Shown here: in pieces, positions 50,901 through 63,370 of the stretch
Layout of the letters: every line of letters begins with the position of its first letter
Numbering within the stretch: the first letter of the stretch is position 1
Source of the DNA: Paracentrotus lividus
Lineage: Eukaryota > Echinodermata > Echinoidea > Camarodonta > Echinidae
Assembly: GCA_940671915.1 (NCBI GenBank)
Contig: CALNVZ010003426.1
Span: forward strand, 34,772,337-34,836,336
Direction: 5' to 3'
DNA: 64,000 nt
The notes under the pieces: generated by a model
The model's input: the letters and a program-made list of their open reading frames with translations, nothing else
Told to the model about the DNA's origin: nothing
Databases searched by the model: none
Made by a program: the position numbers and the translations under genes

Positions 50901-51848
50901 ATATTTACTGATTTTGGTTTGAATCTCTCGCTGCTCAAACTACTGGTCTCTAAAACAACTACATTTTTTGTATGACCTTGAAATCAATACAGACCACAGA
51001 GATCGCGTATATTTGTACATACCCCCACAAATATCGTCACCAATGGAAACAGATTCAACTCATTAATACAGCTATTCGTCCGGAACGCAGCGAACCGTTA
51101 ATATAATACGCTATGGTGAGGCCACGATAATGCGTGAAAGCTATGACATTGTTATTTTTCTATGCAATACATACGATGCGTGCTGTAAAGTATAATTCTG
51201 TTGGAGAAAGCAAATAAAGAATCTGTGTGGGTGTCATATCAAAGCTGTTTGTTGCCTCTAATTCTGATATTGGTCTTGATTTAAGCATTCATACTAGATA
51301 CATGTACAGTTTGAAATGCATGGAAACATTAATAAATAAAAAAAGTCATAAACATGAATATAACTTGAAATTATGCTTCTTTTTTTATAACTATTATATA
51401 AGAATAATTCTGAAAACTTTATGGAACCCTTACAAAAATCTTTCAGTGGGGTGTCGAAATTTGCACGGTATGGAACTGCATAGTTACATTAAGGAATTTA
51501 TACTATCTGGGGGGTATTTCTTCAATATTTAAAATCGATTTAAAATCTTAAAAACAATTTCAAATATTGATGAAACACCCCCAGGTGTAACTATACTTAG
51601 AATTCTTTGTAAAATAGTCCCCAGGTATGCATTCTCTCAAGGCTAAGGGCAAATGAATATACAGTATGTAAAACCACTTTTTAATTGACAATTTTATGTG
51701 TTATTTAATGGTAGTGATACTCAATTATGCGAGGTCATAATTATTACTACACATTTGCCAATTACATTTATAAAGAATATATCAATACATTTTACAGGTG
51801 CACATACTACATATGTATGTGATCATTATGAGAAATAACTGATCTTAA

Positions 51849-52568
51849 TGGGTAACAAAAGAAATTAGATTATTGATAAAGCGTAAAAATAAACTATTCA
51901 GGAAGTATGTAAAGAACCCTACACCAGATCGCCATGAAGTATACAAATGTTGTAGAAACACTGTCAATGATAAGATTAGAAACGAAAAGCGCCTTTACTA
52001 TAGTAGGAAGTTTGCCACCGCAAAATACGATATGAAAGCAACATGGAATGTAATTAACACTGTATTGAACAAAAAAGAATCAAAGAAGAACAATATAAAT
52101 GAGATCAAATTAATGGCGTGAATATATCTGACAAACAAGAAGTTGCAAATGCTTTTAATAATTTTTTCGTTAATGTCGGCCAAAACGTTCAGGATAAGAT
52201 CAAAAACTCTTCCCCTGAATCAGAATACAACTTGGATGAGGACAAATGGTTAAAGGGAAACTTTTCATCATCAGTATTTTTTAGCCCAGTTAACACTCAT
52301 GAAATTATGTCTATTGTAGACAGATTAGATGTCAATAAAAGCCCAGGATACGATGGCATCCATCCAAAGGTTTTCAAACGATCAGGGCATGCAATAGTTA
52401 AACCACTGTGCAATATTATAAATCTTGCCATTGAAAAAGGTGTTTTTCCAGACTCACTAAAAATTGCAAAGGTGGCTTCTGTTTTTAAGAATGGAAATAG
52501 ACAACTGTTAACCAATTATAGACCAATATCTGTCTTATCAATTTTTAGCAAAATTTTTGAAAAAATAA
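51849..52568 (+). mobile_element. Non-LTR retrotransposon, ORF2 linker and N-terminal reverse transcriptase (broken)
   Basis: Reads WVTKEIRLLIKRKNKLFRKY, a typical post-endonuclease linker, then after a one-base frameshift near 52105-52118 continues NGVNISDKQEVANAFNNFF. Reverse-transcriptase blocks KSPGYDGIHPKVF and NYRPISVLSIFSKIFEKI follow and run directly into the assembly gap at 52569. The endonuclease domain and 5' end are absent. The block set fits the CR1/Jockey-like group; the exact clade is not resolved. The missing catalytic half lies inverted at 54162-55731. Confidence 0.85.
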
Positions 52569-52593
52569 NNNNNNNNNNNNNNNNNNNNNNNNN
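52569..52593. other. Assembly gap (25 N)
   Basis: Run of 25 N. It separates the N-terminal RT half from the left arm of the inverted repeat. The true size is unknown. Confidence 0.99.
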
Positions 52594-53212
52594 CAGTATC
52601 TCTGCGGTCAGTCTCCTGTGATGATGGCATGACTAACTTCAGCTAAAGACTGAATATCTGTTAAAACTAACATAAAAACTGTTGCAACCCAACCCAGGGG
52701 CTTCATTTTTGAAAATTGCAGGAGAGCTATAAATTATTCTCCTGAAAGCCTCGAGGAGAGTTGTGAGGAGATTATGTCCACAGTGTAACTGATTAAATTA
52801 ACAATTTAAGGAGAGCTAACTATTGCTGCTCCTATAATTGCTTAGGAGAGCTTAAGAGAGGGGCCTGTAACCGTACTGTACGTTCTAAATCTAGAGCAAT
52901 TGTGTTGGGTATATTCTAGATGATTGAAACAACTGTTGTAATTTAAAGTGAAATTCAGAAACTAGTGGAAGACATTTATCATCTTAAAACAGTGAAAACA
53001 AACAAGGCTTGGAGTATGGCTATGTTGTTAAAGGTATGCTGTTTGAAAAGCATTAAATTTAGATGGTTTGCAAAATTTGTAAATTTCAAGGGATTCCAGA
53101 CAGATAGATATGTATAATCATGTTGGCAAAAATGAGCTAAATCTAATTTTATTTTAAATCTCATTCAATGTTTCCTGGATCTCATTAATGAATAATGGGA
53201 GTTTCTTTTCCA

Positions 53213-53378
53213 TGTCGTCTGTTGGAAGCCATAAGGGCGTTAATGCATTTATGGATGTTCCGTTGAGAGCCAAGAAGGGCGCTATTACTGTACAAAGTCA
53301 CTGGTAATAGGCCTTCTGGCTCCAGACGGAACATCCTTGATCTGCAATAGCGCCCTTCTGGCTCCAAGCCGACGATGT
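53213..53378. mobile_element. Small palindromic element (GCCATAAGGGCG family), copy 2
   Basis: Same repeated GAGCCAGAAGGGCGCTATT words and GCTCCAAGCCGACGA end as the 36280 copy. Situated inside the left arm of the large inverted repeat. Confidence 0.75.
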
Positions 53379-54161
53379 GTGAACACTTATCCACAATATA
53401 ATGTATTATATGAATTTGTCTTCAGCTGATATTTTGAAAATTGTGACTTTATTTTCATTTCTCTAGCATTGAGACCGGCACCATTCATAACCTCATAATG
53501 ACGTACACTCAATTTTAACTGTACTCACCACAAATGTGCTAACACATCGATAAAAATTGTAAATATTTCTAAAATGGGACTACGTCATTTGATAGAGATT
53601 TGATGTGTATCAATTTTTTTATTGTGTAGGAAGCATTGAAAGCGTCGCTAGTACCCTTATTAATAACGGACGCACAATTTTTAGTGACCAACAAACAAAT
53701 CAATGGTTCATTGTTTCACTCTTACTGGACGGTGTGTTGCTTTGACGCAATGCATTCAAGGTCATTTATAGATCAATAATAACATGTATGATTCCCTGGT
53801 CATATATTTGTTCACCTGCAGTTAATAGATTAGCCAATGTATATTAATAGCTATAGACCCAGGTAAGTATGTATGTGATTGTTGAATTGAGTAGAATTGG
53901 AGAAATTGGGTGCTTACATCACACATCATAACCTATCATCCGATAGTAGTGCCCTAGTTGGTCATGTATGATGCAAAATCTTTTTATAAATTGCCTAAAA
54001 TAGGGACAGTGAAGGCCTATGAGATAAATAGTATCAATTTCTCTAATACATGTTAGGTCATTAATAAATACCATAGACTTATATCATTTATGGAGTATTT
54101 GAGTATTGCCAAAATGGAATGTTCAGAGTTAAACATTAGGGTTAGACATTGAAGTCCCTTT

Positions 54162-55731
54162 AATTCAATTCAAATTCAATTCACTTTATTCACATCCTTT
54201 AAAAAACAGATATGTACAATACATAAAGAAATACAGTAACAATTATATAATCAACATTACAACATATTAAAATGTAGTGGATGTAGGGGTCAGCAAAGGC
54301 CGGACCTATCGAGGCCGACCTCCAGTTTTCTACATTTAAAATGAAAATAAGAAAGTATATTAGTAAGGTAAAGTAAATCAATATTAGAAATAACATAAAA
54401 AAGCATCAACTACATAAACACAAAACAAAAACAAAACAAAAACAAATAACATAAATAAAACAACAAACAAACAGGCATTTAATTACTTAGATTTGAAAGA
54501 ACATTCGATTAGGTATGATTTATGTCTTTTCTTAAATGATGATAGTGATGGACAATCTTTAATTTTGGGGGTAGTTTATTCCAAATGTCAGGCCCTTGGT
54601 ACATAACGATGGTTCTCGAAAATTTATAACTATAGTTTGAAGATAAAACGCATTTGAATTTCTTGTTGGATATTTATTTTACATTACTATTTAGAATAAA
54701 AATATCAACAAAATATTGTTGGCACAATATTTTTTGAATAACAGAACATGAAGTTGGCAAGAAAATAACGATGTAGGTCAAATATATTAAGAATTCTGAG
54801 CTTTTTAAACAAGGGTCTGTATGGGCAAGATATGGTGATTTAGTAATAACTCTTATTGCACGTTTTTGAAATAAGAAATTTTTTGAAAAAAGACGTTGCA
54901 TGCTTCCCCATATTATATTCAAATAGCTTAAGTATGGCAAGATCATTGTGTTGTATAAACTTGTAAGTATGGTAAATGGCAGAGTGAATTTTAGTCTATT
55001 GATTACACCAATTGCACATGATATTCTAAATGATATGTCATTGATATGGTTCTTTCCATGTAAGTTTATTGTCAATCTTTACACCAAGAATTTCACTGAA
55101 TTAACTCTATTTAGCTCATTTTTATTTATATACAACTTAATCATTTCTTCATTGATAAACTTATTTCTAGTTTTAAAATCATGTAATTTGTTTTGTTAAT
55201 ATTAATCAGTAGCCTATTAGCAATGAACCAATAATTCAGTTTTCCAATTCAGTATTAATTAAAAGTCCTACATTAGTTGGATCGTTACTGGCAAGAAAGA
55301 CGCTTGTATCGTCAGCAATAGAATGAAAGACAATATATCACTTACATTCGCAAGTCATTTACATATAAAAGAAATAATAATGGTCCCAGTACCGAACCTT
55401 GTGGGACGCCAAGTAAATATCTTCATAGGAAGAATTAAAATTACCAATATTTACAAACTGCTTTCGTTACTTAAATAATTCTTAATCAAATCTAAGGCCA
55501 CGCCCCTTATACCATAAAAATGTAACTTTTTGAGTAAATATTATGATCTATACAACAAACAGCTTTGATAGGTCTAAAATACTCCAGTTAAAATGTTTTA
55601 TTTTCAAACGATTTGGCAAATTTTTCAGTAAAATCAATGAGTGCATGGTAAGTACTTTATCCCTGTCTAAAACCATATTGCCTTTTTAATAAAATATTGT
55701 TCTGATCAATAAATGAGATAAGTCTTTGTAT
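54162..55731 (-). mobile_element. Non-LTR retrotransposon, catalytic reverse transcriptase half and 3' end (broken)
   Basis: On the minus strand from 55731 it reads RLISFIDQNNILLKRQYGF, a damaged first catalytic block (AVCCIDH where AFDCIDH is usual, so the Asp is lost), LGVPQGSVLGPLLFLLYVND (about 55381-55420), and the ADDT catalytic box (55305-55316) behind a one-base frameshift. The thumb/C-terminal part follows (frame 54674-55075: WGSMQRLFSKNFLFQKRAIR), then KIKDCPSLSSFKKRHKSYLI. The 3' UTR ends with GAATAAAGTGAATTGAATT repeats at 54162. Several stops and frameshifts make it inactive. Confidence 0.85.
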
Positions 55732-56173
55732 AAGGGCCTGACATTTGGAATAAACTACCCCCCAAAATTAAAGATTGTCCATCACTATCATCATTTAAGA
55801 AAAGACATAAATCATACCTAATCGAATGTCTTTCAAAATCTAAGTAATTAAATGCCTGTTTGTTTGTTGTTTTATTTATGTTATTGTTTTTTGTTTTGTT
55901 TTGTTTTGTGTTTATGTAGTTGATGCTTTTTTATGTTAATTTCTATATTGATTTACTTTACCCTTACCTAATATACCTTTCTTATTTTCATTTTAAATGT
56001 AGAAAACTGGAGGTCGGCCTCGATAGGTCCACGGCCTTTGCTGACCCCCTACATCCACTACATTTTAATATGTTGTAATGTTGATTATATAATTGTTACT
56101 GTATTTCTTTATGTATTGTACATATCTGTTTTTTAAAGGATGTGAATAAAGTGAATTGAATTGAATTGAATTA
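55732..56173 (+). mobile_element. Retrotransposon 3' end, second copy in right palindrome arm
   Basis: Reads GPDIWNKLPPKIKDCPSLSS then FKKRHKSYLIEC and a stop, followed by the same 3' UTR and GAATT-repeat tail as 54162-54597 in opposite orientation. It starts abruptly at AAGGGCCTGACA. Confidence 0.8.
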
Positions 56174-56939
56174 AAGGGACTTCAATGTCTAACCCCTAAT
56201 GTTTAACTCTGAACATTCCCATTTTGGCAATACTCAAATACTCCATAAATGATATAAGTCTATGGTATTTTATTAATGACCTACATGTATTAGAGAAATT
56301 GATACTATTTATCTCAATAGGCCTTCACTGTCCCTATTTTAGGCCATTTATAAAAAGATTTTGCATCATACATGACCAACTAGGGCACTCATGATGTAGG
56401 TTTTGATGGTAAGCACCCAATTCTCCAATTCTACTCAATTCAACAATCACATACATACTATACCTGGGTCTATAGCTATTAATATACATTGGCTAATACT
56501 ATTAACTGCAGGTGAACAAACTATATGACCAGGGAATCATACATGTTATTATTGATCTATAAATGACCTTGAATGCATTGCGTCAAAGCACACACCCCGT
56601 GAGACAATGAACCATTGATTTGTTTGTTGGTCACTAAAAAATTGTGCGTCCGTTATTAATAAGGGTACCTAGCGACGCTTACAATGCTTCCTACACAATA
56701 AAAAATTGATACACATCAAATCTCTATCAAAATGACGTAGTCCCATTTTAGAAATATTTACAATTTTCTATCGATGTGTTAGCACATTTGTGGTGAGTAC
56801 AGTTAAAATTGGAGTGTACGTCATTATGAGGTTATGAATGGTGCCGGTCTCAATGCTAGAGAAATTGAAAATAAAGTCACAATTTTCAAAATATCAGCTG
56901 AAGACAAATTCATATAATACATTATTTGGATAAGTGTTC

Positions 56940-57108
56940 ACACATCGTCGGCTTGGAGCCAGAAGGGCGCTATTGCAGATCAAGGATGTTCCGTCTGGAG
57001 CCAGAAGGGCCTATTACCAGTGACTTTGTACAGTAATAGCGCCCTTCTGGCTCTCAACGGAACATCCATAAGATGCATTAACGCCCTTATGGCTTCCAAC
57101 AGACGACA
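56940..57108. mobile_element. Small palindromic element (GCCATAAGGGCG family), copy 3
   Basis: Mirror of the 53213-53378 copy in the right arm of the large inverted repeat. The same insertion appears in both arms. Confidence 0.75.
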
Positions 57109-57724
57109 TGGAAAAGAAAACTCCCATTATTCATTAATGAGATCCAGAAACATTGAATGAGATTTAAAATAAAATTAGATTTAGCTCATTTTTGCCAACA
57201 TGATTATACATATCTATCTGTCTGGAATCCCTTGAAATTTACAAATTTTGCAAACCATCTAAACTTTAATGCTTTTCAAACAGCATACCTTTAACAACAT
57301 AGCCATACTCCAAGCCTTGTTTGTTTTCACTGTTTTAAGATGATAAATGTCTTCCACTAGTTCTGAATTCACTTTAAATTACAACAGTTGTTTCAATCAT
57401 CTAGAATATACCAACACAATTGCTCTAGATTTTAGACGTACAGTACGGTTACAGGCCCTCTCCTTAAGCTCTCCTAAGCAATTATTAGGACAGCAATAGT
57501 TAGCTCTCCTTAAATTGTTAATTTAATCAGTTACACTGTGGACTAACTCTCCTCACAACTCTCCTCGAGCCTTTCAGGAGAATAATTTATAGCTCTCCTG
57601 CAATTTTCAAAAATGAAGCCCTGGGTTAGGGTTGCACAGTTTTTATGTTAGTTTTACAGATATTCAGTCTTTAGCTGAAGTTAGTCATGCCATCATCACA
57701 GGAGACTGACCGCAGAGGATACTG

Positions 57725-59449
57725 TCGCTAGACCAAATGTCACAGACCCTCAATTATTCACTAGATGCTTCATTGCTTCTACCTCAAATTTGGCTAAACG
57801 TCAAAATGTACTTTGTAATGTCTACTGTAATAGAGTTTTCTTTTCAATGAATGCTTGTTCTCCCTGAATTACAGGAATATTCGATTTCTAAAGTACTTAT
57901 TTCTTAGTGGAATCCAAACAAAATGTATTATAATTTTGATGTGTGCTAAATGATTTATTGATTTGTTTTGTTATTTTATTTTTTTTTGTGGGGGGGGGGG
58001 GTTTAATTTTACAATTTAAATGTTTCAGCAATCAGGGTTTGAACTCAATTTTAGTCCAATAAACACAAATTTCGTTTCCAAAATTCAATAACAATTTCCA
58101 CAAAAAAGCAAACAACTAGCCATCAAAAGGCCTACTAGTTTCCTAATATGAATGAATCATGGACTCCAGATAGACCTATATGTAAATCATGGATATATTA
58201 TGTACCTAAAACATCCTATATATACTTGAGTTCAATCCTACCAGCGCCTAGGGTTATAGCATGGATGTAGTAGTAGATCCATGATTAAAGCAACTACATA
58301 TCCCATGACTATCTATAAATACCAGGATTTAAATGAATATCTATACTGTACTCATACTAAACTCGATATAAATTTATTTTAACCTTGATATATGGAGTTC
58401 ATAACTACAGTCTGTGTCCAAAAAAAAATGGTACGGTCGGAAACAAAATATTTAGGAGTGAAATATTTTAAAATAATGTGGTACCAAATTAAAGCCAAAT
58501 AATTTTCCTTGCTGATGCGCTTTGTTCTGTATAATTTGCTTTTGTAAAACAAAAGTTATGCTAAATTTTGTGCGACGAGGAACAAATCGAAATTGAGCAC
58601 TTCATGGCCATTATGCGAAACCTATACACAAAGGCAAGGGACGGCGTGCGAAAAATGGATTTTTCTTGATTATAGAAAACTAGTCATATTTAAAAAATTA
58701 CAACACCAAATGTGATGAAAAAATTGCAGGTGAAAGTCTGCTCTTCCTGCTTTTTGAAAATACCAAACAATAGCAGGCTGTGATGAATCTTTATACTGTA
58801 AAAAAATGTTTTCCACTTGTACCATTTTATTTGACACAGACTGTATAAATATGTAGGCCTCCACATTGTAGTGAAACTACATCAGTTTTATAATTGGATA
58901 GAGAATTATCAATGTCTGAAGTGGTTTTCCTACAATGAATGGCTTAATTATTCATTTTCTATCACCATTTTCAATAATGTACTTCCCATTTTAGTCTATT
59001 ACATATAGGACATGTACACATATTTTGTATACCATACTGCAAAAAGTAATGTATTGTTTATGTACTAGACTTTTCAAATTGTTTTTGTTTTGTACTCTTC
59101 TAAAATATGCTATGGATATGATCTATCATTCTTTTCATCAAATTGTTTTGTTTATATAATTTTATATGAGATTAAAACAATGATTTGTCACGAAATTGAG
59201 TATGACAAAGGAGAATTATCTTACCATATGTTATCTGATATATTGCTTATAATTCATGGCATTGTTTATAAACAGTATCTTGATTATCTGCTGGTAGATT
59301 TCACAGTACAATGTAAGCTAAAACTGCTATCTGAGAGGTGATGACATTGGGTTATAACTAATGTGTAAATGTATGATTTATTAAACTCAGGGTGAATAAC
59401 ATGACAAGGGTCCCCTTACATACATAAATGCTCCAAATTCTATTGTCCG
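57725..59449. other. Non-coding stretch
   Basis: AT-rich unassigned DNA with a T/G homopolymer near 57980. No gene, tRNA or clear repeat recognised. Confidence 0.5.
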
Positions 59450-59675
59450 AAACAAATATGACCGGATATTTGTTTTGCCCCTTTTCTCGAGGGCCCGGCA
59501 GCCGCTGAGCAGCGCCAGAAGGACGTTGCTCTATCCCCCTCTTGTTGAACGCCAAACAGGGAGGCAACAACTACTATTTTTTAACGTCTTTTGGTATGAT
59601 GGGGCCGGGGATCGAACCCACAACCTCTTGATTATGAGGCGGACGCTCTATCCACTGCGCCAACACATCGGTGCT
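59450..59675 (-). mobile_element. tRNA-derived SINE (GTTGGCGCAGTGGATAGAGCG head)
   Basis: Minus strand reads TGTTGGCGCAGTGGATAGAG, then GGTTGTGGGTTCGATCCCC, then ATCATACCAAAAGACGTTAA, as at 50800. The boxes are better preserved than in the 6600 copy. Confidence 0.65.
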
Positions 59676-59830
59676 GCAAATCGATAGAAGCCAATCAGAA
59701 TCATTGTTGCATTGACATCTTGTATAACAATCTCCCTGTAAACCAATCAGAATAGTCCTTTCAAAATTGAAATTTAACTCTTTATGTTACAGGGCAAAGG
59801 CTTGATACGTTCAGCTGTCCTGAGCCAATA

Positions 59831-60898
59831 TAAACCCCTCACAAAAAGTTTCGCAAATAGACTTTGGGCCATGATAACTTTTCAGGTACGATTTAGTTAT
59901 TCCTGATATTCATACAATTGGAAAGATAATTTATTCCCCTTTTTATTAATATCCTACTTGTAATGATTATGTCATGCTTCAATGCACAGAATATCAGAAT
60001 ATGGAGAAAAGTAAAAAGTCAAATGTTGCAAAATGCATTTTTCAAAGCGAAGTTCCGCAACTCGACTTTAGGCTCTGATAACTTTCGAGGTATTTTCTAA
60101 TTTTTAGTGAATTTTAGACCATTGTCAAGATAATTTATTCATCTTTTCAATGACACCCTAATTGTAACGATAGTGTTGTTCCTGCATGGACAGAACACCT
60201 GAATGTTGGGACAAGTCAGAAGTTAAATGTTGCAAATTGAATGCCTATTGTGAGTATTATTGTCTGTTGAGAGCAATAACAATGCATTTCGCAACTTTTC
60301 ACTTTTTACTTTGCATTATATTTGTGAGTTATGTGCATTCAAATATGATGTTCCTATTGCAAATAGGGTATCAATAAAAAGAAGAATAAATGAACTTTTT
60401 AATGCTATAAAAATTGACAATGATTAAATCCCCACATTAGAATGAATCAAGGTTCAGTGTTGTGTTACAGAAATTTAAACTGGAAATTATCTTTCGCTTT
60501 GTCATGTATTCAAGTGGTATTGAGAGGTTCTGTGGACACAGGCATGACATCACCCTGACAAATAAGGTATCAATCAAGAGAGGAATAAATTAACTTGACA
60601 ATGGTATAAAATTCAATAAAAATTAGAAAATATCCCCAAAGTTATCAGGACCTAAAGTGAAGTTGCGGAACTTCAATGTGATCAATAAAAATGCATTTTA
60701 CAACATTTTATTTTTTACTTTTCTCCATATTCTGATATTCTGTGCATTGAAGCATGATACAATAATTACAAATAGGATATCAATCAAAAGGGGAATAAAT
60801 TATCTTTCCAATGGTATGAAAATCAGGAATAACTAAAGCGTACCTGAAAAGTTATCATGACCCAAAGTCGACTTGCGAAACTTTTTGTGAGGGGTTTA
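59831..60898. mobile_element. Foldback/MITE element, copy B (TAAACCCCTC ends)
   Basis: Same element as at 26356-27425 with the same nested modules and near-identical termini (TAAACCCCTCACAAAAAG and complement). Length is 1068 bp against 1070 bp in copy A. Open frames within it, such as 60186-60377 and the corresponding 26753-26953, are shared and probably incidental. Confidence 0.75.
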
Positions 60899-61379
60899 TT
60901 TCAGCTCCAGCCCGCCTCCTCCTTCCCTAAAAGGAAAATTTTAAAGAAAAGCCCCAACATCAAATATTCAGACTTCCCCCAGTGACAAGTGATACAGGTG
61001 GAATTGGGCCCTGAACATGATGTGTACTTTACAACAGTGCACTGTAACATAAAAGAAATCAAATAATCTTAGAATCTATTGTAATTCTTACATGCAGTAC
61101 ATGATTTAATCGATGACATCTTTTATGTTACAGGGCACAGATCTAATACAGAGACAAGGGCATTACTGACCTACCGGTAGTCACAACTTGTCCTGTGGCG
61201 GTGAAACACCTTTCAGCGTCTGGTCTGTGTTAGATTTCACAGAAATTCCTTGCATCACATACTGCATTTTCCTCCTAAATGCTGGAGGAAGTTGGCTGTA
61301 CTCTTCCTACAGGAGACACAGGAGTTTGCAAGGTTCCGCCCAAAGCAGGATACACAACACGCACTTGCAAAAAAACATG

Positions 61380-61555
61380 CACAACCAGGGTGCTGTAACA
61401 CAAAAGTTTGCGATTAATTGCAAATTTGAAAGAACCATTGTAATTCGTTGCTGATTGGTCTTTTGAACAAAAAGCGCATGCAATAATGATTGCGATTGGC
61501 TCTTGCAACTTTGCGATTGACTGCAAACCTTCATGTTACGGAGCCCAGGTGTGAC
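61380..61555. mobile_element. Repeat with CTGTAACACAAAG / TGTTACGG..CCC ends
   Basis: GGTGCTGTAACACAAAAGTT and CCTTCATGTTACGGAGCCC are inverted ends. The inside has repeated TTGCGATT(A/G) and CCAAT-type words. Related ends occur near 19700, 59785 and 61125. Non-coding. Confidence 0.5.
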
Positions 61556-62084
61556 CATGCCATACCCATCCACTGTTACATAGAGTTAACGCTTGAACAA
61601 ATTCATCCAACCACTATGTTCCTTGAATATACATGTATGAGCATCTTCTTCATAGAGAAGCTCATGATGATGGCATGATGAAAATCTATCAAAAAAAGTA
61701 ATTAAATTATCAATATTTAAATTTTCAATTTTCTGATGCCAATGCCGAATTGCCTTCCCATAAAACTTTTAAAAATTAATGTGTTTACATGTATCCTTTG
61801 TCATATTAAGCTAAACCTGCACTCCTCTCTATCAATAATGTTTCCAAGTTATTTCAGGATGTACTTTTCCTTTAAAATATTAACCACAGTAATTTAGTGT
61901 AATTTTTTCTATCCCTACCGTTCCAATGGTTGATCTGTATTGCTTTTCCTTGAACTGTTAAAAAATTTCTTTGCTGAATAATTAAGAATAATAGGCCTAA
62001 TAATCAGTTGAAGTGCTTGTCAGTGACTCTCATCAACTTACTGATGTAGAATCTTGTATTCATTACTTACTCTCTAAATCTACT

Positions 62085-63370
62085 TTCCAATAGGAACATT
62101 TCAAATATAATATATTCCATTCTTGAGCTGCGTGGTTAAAATCCAGATAGTCACTCTTAAAGGGGACCAATACCCAAGGAAATAATCATTTTAATAAGAA
62201 AGAGCACAATCAGAGGAGCAATTTAAAAAAAGTTTCATCAAAATCGGTTATAAAATAAGAAAGTTATGGAAGTTTGAAAAGTCTCGTTTTACCTTCTATG
62301 GGGATCCTCTAACTGGCAACATCGGCTTCAAAATTGCCGACTTTATGGACAACTCTCCATTGGTTTTGTACACAAATTTTCAGATTTTCCCAATTTTCTT
62401 TTAAAATATGTCTTACCTCATTCTGAGCCTAACATATGTTGTGTGAAATATATTTTTCCATGACATATTTTGAGCTCAGAAGTAAATGGGACGTATTTTG
62501 AAAGAACACTCCTGTCATTTAATATGCTCTTTCTTATTAAAATGATTATTTCCTTGGGTATTGGTTTCCTTTAAGTCATAGGTTAAACATTCCCTTTTAA
62601 TTCTTTAAGTACTCATGATTCCCTTTTATCCAATAGGAACATTTCAATTGTAGGTATGATTCTATATACCTGCCTAGTTAAAACCCAGATATTCACTCAT
62701 ATGGTAAATATTCTCTTGAACCCGTTGCATACTAAGCCCGCATATACGCGGGATGGTTATATACAGTAGAGACTATCTATCTCGCTCATTCTTTCATTAA
62801 TGCACAAAAATAATGCATGATTCCATTGATTAGATATTGATGATTGAATGGCTATCTTTGTTTCACTTTCAAATTCAAAAGATTTGTGAAACCATGCTTG
62901 ACAAACATGCACTATTGGTCTTTTTAAAAATAACCTCAGTGTTCAACACGTTAAATCATCTTTCTATTCATGAAACCCACTTCCCAATAGGAATATTTCA
63001 TATGTACTTTGCAATTCCTGAGCTGTGTGGTTAAAACCCAGATACATTCACTCATATAGTTCATTTTCTCTTGAAATCATTTTTCTAATTTCTATTCACA
63101 AAACCCTCTTTCCAATAGGAAAATTTCAAATGTACTTTGCAAATCAAAAGTTGTGTCGTTAAAACCCAGATATATTCACTCCTGATAGGGTAAATATTCT
63201 CTTGAAATGGGTCTTTCTATTCATAAAACCCGCTTTCCAATAGGAAAATATCAAGCCATTCTTGAGCTGTATGGTTGAAACCCAGATATTCACATTCACT
63301 TGAAATCGTCTTTCTTTTCATAAATCCCTCTTTCCAATAGAAACATTTCAAATTTACGGTACATTGTATG
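62085..63370. repeat. Degenerate tandem array, six units, interrupted by a MITE
   Basis: The word CCAATAG(G)AA(C/A)ATTTCAA recurs near 62091, 62631, 62988, 63115, 63238 and 63337. Each is followed by GTTAAAACCCAGATA and TTCACTC words. The 62159-62573 MITE is inserted after the first unit. Confidence 0.75.
62159..62573. mobile_element. MITE with GGGGACCAATACCCAAGG ends
   Basis: Left AAAGGGGACCAATACCCAAG through AATCATTTTAATAAGAAAG matches the complement at the right end, CTTTCTTATTAAAATGATTA to GGTATTGGTTTCCTTT. The interior matches 23500-23760 weakly. It sits within a tandem array (62085-63370). Confidence 0.75.

Larger units (their letters stand above)
49803..51848. other. Non-coding stretch upstream of the retrotransposon
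   Basis: Apart from the 50295 repeats and the 50808 SINE fragment, nothing is recognised. The plus-strand frame 51227-51532 has no domain signature. Confidence 0.5.
52594..57724. repeat. Large spaced inverted repeat (arms 52594-54597 and 55732-57724)
   Basis: Arms of about 2.0 kb are reverse complements with scattered substitutions and small indels. For example, CAGTATCTCTGCGGTCAG at the outer left matches CAGTATCCTCTGCGGTCAG from the outer right. The loop 54598-55731 (1134 bp) is single-copy retrotransposon RT sequence. Each arm holds the retrotransposon 3' end, flanking DNA and one GCCATAAGGGCG element. The left arm begins exactly at the gap. Confidence 0.9.
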
